Origin: Shimia abyssi
Lineage (GTDB): Bacteria; Pseudomonadota; Alphaproteobacteria; Rhodobacterales; Rhodobacteraceae
Reading direction: 5' to 3'
NCBI RefSeq assembly: GCF_003014475.1
Contig: NZ_PYGJ01000003.1
Coordinates: 328,278-392,277 of the forward strand
Length of the DNA stretch: 64,000 nt
Translations under genes and position numbers: made by a program
Shown here: piece by piece, positions 60,454 to 64,000 of the stretch
How the letters are laid out: every line of letters starts with the position of its first letter
Numbering within the stretch: position 1 is the first letter of the stretch
The notes under the pieces: model-generated
Told to the model about the DNA's origin: nothing
Database searches by the model: none
Seen by the model: the letters and a program-made list of their open reading frames with translations, nothing else

Positions 60454-62313
60454 TTAGGCATGTGCTTTTTCAAGCTTTTCCAGGGCGCGCATCCAGAGTT
60501 CTTCGGCGCGGTCCTGCGCGTCGCGAACTTCGGCGTATTTGCGTTGCCAGACTTCCATTTCGCCAATTTTTGCGCCTTCGTAGAGGGTTGGATCGGCCAG
60601 TTTCACAGAGAGTTTCTGGGCCATATCCTCTAGCTTTTCAACACGCTGCTCGCATTTACGCACCTCAGCCTTGAGTGCGAGAACTTCGTCGCGTGTGGCT
60701 TTGCGGGGGGCCGGCTTGGCTTTGGCCTTGCCGGTGTTCTTGCCAATCGGCTTGTCTGCGCTGAGCAAAAGCTTGCGATAAGCTTGCAGGTCTTCCTCGT
60801 AGGGTTTGACGGTACCATCCTTAACCAGCCAGAGTCGGTCTGCGACCAGTGTGAGCAAATGCATATCGTGGCTCACCAGGATGACCGCGCCAGAATATGC
60901 GGTCAGCGCTTCTACGAGCGCTTCGCGGCTTTCGATATCAAGGTGGTTTGTCGGTTCATCAAGGATCAGAAGGTGTGGCGCGTCCAATGTCGCAAGCAGA
61001 AGCGACAGCCGCGCTTTCTGACCACCTGACAAACGGCCCGCTTCGGTTTCGGCTTGTGCCGCGCCAAGGCCAAAACCGGCAAGGCGCGCGCGCAGTTTGG
61101 CTTGGCCTTCTCCGGGGCGCTCGCGCATCAGGTGCTGGATGGGGTTTTCGTCGACATAAAGCTCATCTACCTGATGCTGGGCGAAAAAACCGATGCGCAG
61201 TTTGCTGGATTGCGTGAATTTGCCGCCCATGGGTGCCAGCCGTGACGATAGCAGTTTGGCGAGCGTGGATTTGCCCTGACCGTTCTTGCCCAAAAGCGCG
61301 ATACGGTCGTCCTGATCAATGCGCAGGTTGAGGTTCTTGAGCACAACCGTGTCGCCATACCCGGTCGAGCCACCTTCGATGGCGATAATAGGGGGCGAAA
61401 GCTCTTCTGGCTTTGGAAAGGAAAACACCACGCGGGCCGCGTCTTCTGGTGCGGTGATCGGGGTCATTTTTTCCAGCATTTTGACACGCGATTGGGCCTG
61501 TTTAGCCTTGGATGCCTTAGCTTTGAAACGGTCTACAAAGGCTTGTAGATGGGCGCGTTGGGCGTCTTGTTTCTTGGCCGCGGCCGCCTGAACCGCACGC
61601 TGTTCGGCGCGCTGGCGGGCAAACTGGTCGTAGGGGCCGGTATAGTAGGTCAGTTTACGCTCGTCCAAATGCAGGATTGCGCCGACAGAGCGGTTCAGCA
61701 ATTCGCGGTCGTGGCTGATGATCAGCACGGTGCCTGGGTATTTGACCAGATAGTTTTCTAGCCACAGCGCGCCTTCGAGGTCGAGATAGTTGGTCGGTTC
61801 GTCAAGCAGCAGATAGTCAGGCTGGGAAAACAGCACAGCGGCAAGTGCGACGCGCATACGCCAGCCGCCCGAAAAGGCAGAGCAGGGCATCAGCTGTTCG
61901 GCGTGATCAAATCCGAGACCTTTGAGAATCGATCCGGCGCGGGCTTCGGCGCTCCAGGCGTCGATGTCGGAGAGACGGGTCTGGATATCGGCAATTCGAG
62001 CCGGATCGGTGGCCGTTTCGGCCTCGGCCAACAGGTCGGCGCGTTCGGTATCTGCAGCCAGAACCGTGTCGATCAGCGACACCTCGTTGCCGGGAACCTC
62101 TTGGGCGACGCCGCCTATACGGGCGCGCTGGGGCAGGGTGATGGTGCCGCCTTCGAGCGAGAGCTCGCCCCGGATGAGGCGGAAGAGCGTGGTCTTGCCA
62201 GCGCCGTTGCGCCCGATCAGGCCAACCTTGTGGCCGGGTGGAATCGTGGCAGAGGCGTCCTCAAACAGGGGACGACCTTCGACGGAATAGCTGATGTCTG
62301 AAATCTTGAGCAT
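60454..62313 (-). CDS. ABC-F family ATPase (YheS/Uup-like)
   Basis: 619 residues from ATG 62313. Two ABC cassettes without membrane part: Walker A GRNGAGKT near 35 and GKNGQGKS near 345, signatures FSGGWRMRVAL and LSGGQKARLSL, and Walker B LLLDEPTNYLD and LILDEPTNHLD. A charged linker between them (about 240-300) and a C-terminal coiled coil with basic residues follow. ABC-F proteins act on the ribosome in translation; the tail fits YheS more than EttA. Divergent from ndk. Confidence 0.93.
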   Translation of the reverse strand: MLKISDISYSVEGRPLFEDASATIPPGHKVGLIGRNGAGKTTLFRLIRGELSLEGGTITLPQRARIGGVAQEVPGNEVSLIDTVLAADTERADLLAEAETATDPARIADIQTRLSDIDAWSAEARAGSILKGLGFDHAEQLMPCSAFSGGWRMRVALAAVLFSQPDYLLLDEPTNYLDLEGALWLENYLVKYPGTVLIISHDRELLNRSVGAILHLDERKLTYYTGPYDQFARQRAEQRAVQAAAAKKQDAQRAHLQAFVDRFKAKASKAKQAQSRVKMLEKMTPITAPEDAARVVFSFPKPEELSPPIIAIEGGSTGYGDTVVLKNLNLRIDQDDRIALLGKNGQGKSTLAKLLSSRLAPMGGKFTQSSKLRIGFFAQHQVDELYVDENPIQHLMRERPGEGQAKLRARLAGFGLGAAQAETEAGRLSGGQKARLSLLLATLDAPHLLILDEPTNHLDIESREALVEALTAYSGAVILVSHDMHLLTLVADRLWLVKDGTVKPYEEDLQAYRKLLLSADKPIGKNTGKAKAKPAPRKATRDEVLALKAEVRKCEQRVEKLEDMAQKLSVKLADPTLYEGAKIGEMEVWQRKYAEVRDAQDRAEELWMRALEKLEKAHA

Positions 62314-62444
62314 GGGGCACCGTGTGACCGAACAAGAGAGCGGCGTCAATCACCGCTTTTCATGCGCCAAAACCCGTGTTATCGGAGCGCCAATTCAAAC
62401 ATTGGTCTGGCATGTCGCACGGACCCCCAATTGGAGAGACAGAC

Positions 62445-62867
62445 ATGGCTCTGGAACGCACCTTCTCGATCATCAAACCCGATGCCACACGCCGCAACTT
62501 GACCGGCGCGATCAATGCTAAGTTCGAAGAAGCTGGCCTGCGCATTGTTGCACAGAAACGTATTCATCTGACCAAAGCACAGGCTGGCGTGTTCTACGCT
62601 GTGCACGCCGAGCGCCCGTTCTATGACGAACTGTGCGAGTTCATGGCGTCGGCCCCGATTGTGGCCCAAGTTCTGGAAGGTGAAGGCGCCATTGCCAAGA
62701 ACCGCGAAGTAATGGGTGCCACCAACCCTGCCGACGCAGCCGCCGGCACCATCCGCGCAGAGTTTGCTGAGTCGGTCGGCGAAAACTCGGTTCACGGTTC
62801 GGATGCTCCTGAGACAGCAGCCGTTGAAATCGCGTATTTCTTCTCTGGTCTCGAACTGGTCGGCTAA
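62445..62867 (+). CDS. ndk: Nucleoside diphosphate kinase
   Basis: 140 residues from ATG 62445. Equalises NTP/NDP pools by phosphoryl transfer through an active-site His. [14 protein letters not shown] at residue 8 and the catalytic ENSVHGSD (His ~117) at the expected place are visible, as is [18 protein letters not shown] near 93. Short bacterial form. Followed by several hairpins. Confidence 0.97.
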   Translation: MALERTFSIIKPDATRRNLTGAINAKFEEAGLRIVAQKRIHLTKAQAGVFYAVHAERPFYDELCEFMASAPIVAQVLEGEGAIAKNREVMGATNPADAAAGTIRAEFAESVGENSVHGSDAPETAAVEIAYFFSGLELVG

Positions 62868-62880
62868 GCCTACTGGTTTT

Positions 62881-62996
62881 CGGATCGCTTGGGCGATCCG
62901 GCTGGGGTCTTGCTGGTTTAGGATCGCTTGGGCGATCCGACCGGGGCGAGGGGCGCTGCCCCTCGCGCTCCCCGAAGTATTTTTGGCGAAATGAAA
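62881..62996 (+). repeat. Hairpin cluster and diverged element D after ndk
   Basis: Two near-identical hairpins: CGGATCGC-ttgg-GCGATCCG (62881-62900) and GGATCGC-ttgg-GCGATCC (62921-62938), then GCGAGGGGC-gct-GCCCCTCGC (62946-62966) and CCCCGAAGTATTTTTGGCG with AAATGAAAC. This is the last one of the hairpin-plus-ATATTTT elements, in a diverged form, 3-prime of ndk. Confidence 0.65.
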
Positions 62997-63045
62997 CACG
63001 AAAGCGCGCGCCGATTGGTGGGCGCTTTTGTTTTTGAGTAGGGCA

Positions 63046-63387
63046 CTACGAGGGAACGGCGCGTTTTTCGATGACGCCGATTCGATCAAGGACAGCTTCG
63101 AGATCAGAGCGCCCCTTGTCATGAGCGCGGGCCTTGATGGCGTCGAAACGTTTTCGTAGGTCTGCTTTTTCCTTGCCCTTGCAGTCGTTCCACGGGCGAC
63201 CCTGGAGGCCCATAACGATCACGTAATAGCCAATGAAATGAGGTTTGGTGCCGTTTTTTAAGAGGCGTGCATACACCTCGTCTGCGCCTAGAGCGCGCAG
63301 ATCATCTGCGCTGTGGATGCCTGCACGCGCGCAGGCAGCGTCCATGGCGGGGCCGAGGTTTCGGATCGATGAGACTGGGTCAGACAT
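63046..63387 (-). CDS. TfoX C-terminal-domain protein
   Basis: 113 residues from ATG 63387. It has SSIRNLGPAMDAACARAGIHSADDLRALGADEVYARLL, the HhH-like core of the TfoX/Sxy C-terminal domain. The N-terminal TfoX domain of Sxy is missing. Similar stand-alone proteins are common in Rhodobacterales and their role is unknown; a link to competence is not shown. Confidence 0.82.
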   Translation of the reverse strand: MSDPVSSIRNLGPAMDAACARAGIHSADDLRALGADEVYARLLKNGTKPHFIGYYVIVMGLQGRPWNDCKGKEKADLRKRFDAIKARAHDKGRSDLEAVLDRIGVIEKRAVPS

Positions 63388-63812
63388 AAGTGCAGAATAC
63401 CCCGCGCTGCGAGCAAGGTGAACAGGTCGCGTCAGATCATAGCCCAATCGCTGAAAATCGGTTTCTTGGGGTCTGGCGTTGCCTCTGATTTTGGGGGTCT
63501 TTAGGGGCGCTGTCCTTGGGTGGCGTGGGTTGCGGGCGGGGGTCGCTCACATATGGCATGGGTCTGCTCCTTTTGGTTTGCAGGCCAGCCGGAAGCGCCG
63601 ACTGGCGCGTTTTGGTAGGGTCAGAATGGCATCTCGATGGGGCGGCAGAATGCCGGAGTGCGGGTCATTTTCAGCCGAAATTGTGGCGCTTGGTGTTCTT
63701 ACTTGTGCATTTATACGAGATCGGCGACGCGTTGCACTTTTAGCCGTGACCGCTGTTAAGGATCTACTGGCCTAAGGCGTGGCGTCGATTGAGACGACGT
63801 GAGTTGATGATT
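63388..63812. other. Intergenic stretch before the transposase remnant
   Basis: 425 bases without a gene I can support. A 98-codon open frame (63479-63775, plus) has a composition rich in Arg and Trp and no known family. The boundary of the insertion element is probably near 63770, as the transposase stop lies at 63813, but I see no clear terminal inverted repeat. Confidence 0.35.
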
Positions 63813-64000
63813 TCAAACAATTTTTCGAGGACAGTAAAGCCGAACTGTCTCGTGTTGCTCAAGAACCCCACAGATGCCGAATACAGGTATACCAAGAGCG
63901 GTAAAGCGGTTGAGTGCCGCGATGCGGATTTGGACCTCAGCGACCTGACGATCGAAGTCACCCGCCATCAAGGATTGGCCAAGTCGTTTCACGCAATGCG
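63813..64000 (-). mobile_element. IS5-family-like transposase, C-terminal end
   Basis: A minus-strand open frame enters from the right edge (first full codon at 63998) and stops at 63813-63815. It contains RLGQSLMAGDFDRQVAEVQI and RIAALNRFTALGIPV, the typical tail of IS5-group DDE transposases. In intact elements the protein ends a few residues after GIPV; here about 22 unusual residues follow, so a frameshift or end of the element may have been altered. The catalytic part is outside the window. Confidence 0.7.

Noticed and set aside
63479..63775. 98-codon open frame before the transposase tail
   Set aside because: Composition is unusual, no family or ribosome site was seen, and overlapping frames are equally open.

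Overview
The window looks like chromosomal DNA of a Rhodobacterales (Roseobacter-group) alphaproteobacterium. The reasons are gene content and order (DUF4167 and prmC after prfA; an lptF-lptG-lptD-surA-pdxA-rsmA block; a Hint-domain protein; GcvT-type FAD oxidoreductase; Fur/Mur-type regulator; DUF1499 protein), the moderately high GC, and a recurring intergenic hairpin-plus-CCCGGGATATTTT element downstream of genes. The taxonomic call is my recognition of these families, not a search result.

Layout. 1-6 kb: end of cysS, cimA, a methyltransferase and an NDUFAF6-like protein in a tightly overlapping run, then an MFS transporter, an AlkA-like glycosylase, a carboxylesterase and a LysR regulator. 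7-8.3 kb: a 700-base stretch without a recognisable gene, then an HNH nuclease. 8.4-11.8 kb: an arginine/citrulline-to-proline operon (arginase, CtlX-like hydrolase, ornithine cyclodeaminase) divergent from an Lrp/AsnC regulator. 11.8-17.5 kb: dsbB, a DedA/YqaA protein, tRNA-Leu(CAA), a 2-oxoglutarate/Fe(II) oxygenase, a Tat-exported multicopper oxidase divergent from a MarR regulator with twin operators, and a double-domain HxlR regulator divergent from a glyoxalase-like gene.

17.6-25.4 kb is the most unusual part. A 12-haem periplasmic c-type cytochrome and a small Rap1a/Tai-like secreted protein lie divergent from a four-cysteine FNR-type regulator followed by ccmF, ccmH and ccmI paralogues. 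An FNR box sits at the textbook -41.5 distance from a predicted start for the regulator/haem-lyase operon. I read this as an oxygen-controlled, self-contained multihaem redox module with its own haem lyase; the substrate is unknown.

25.4-42.3 kb: an asparagine-synthase-like protein lacking the glutaminase half, a MocA-like nucleotidyltransferase, a dimethylglycine/sarcosine-dehydrogenase-like enzyme, a small kinase, Fur/Mur, a DEAD-box helicase, PhzF, a Na+/H+ antiporter, an EEP nuclease, SelO, a GNAT, a nucleoside hydrolase, then a zinc-starvation pair (COG0523 GTPase and DUF1826) behind a perfect Zur-like palindrome, and a Hint protein. 42.6-64 kb: an iron-binding periplasmic protein with an iron-box-like palindrome, mazG, an M20 amidohydrolase, prfA-prmC-DUF4167, the LPS-transport/ribosome-maturation block, pepA-holC, an aspartic protease, marC, an ABC-F ATPase, ndk, a TfoX-C protein and the C-terminal end of an IS5-like transposase cut by the window edge. 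Four convergent gene pairs share a TTAA/TTAG stop overlap.
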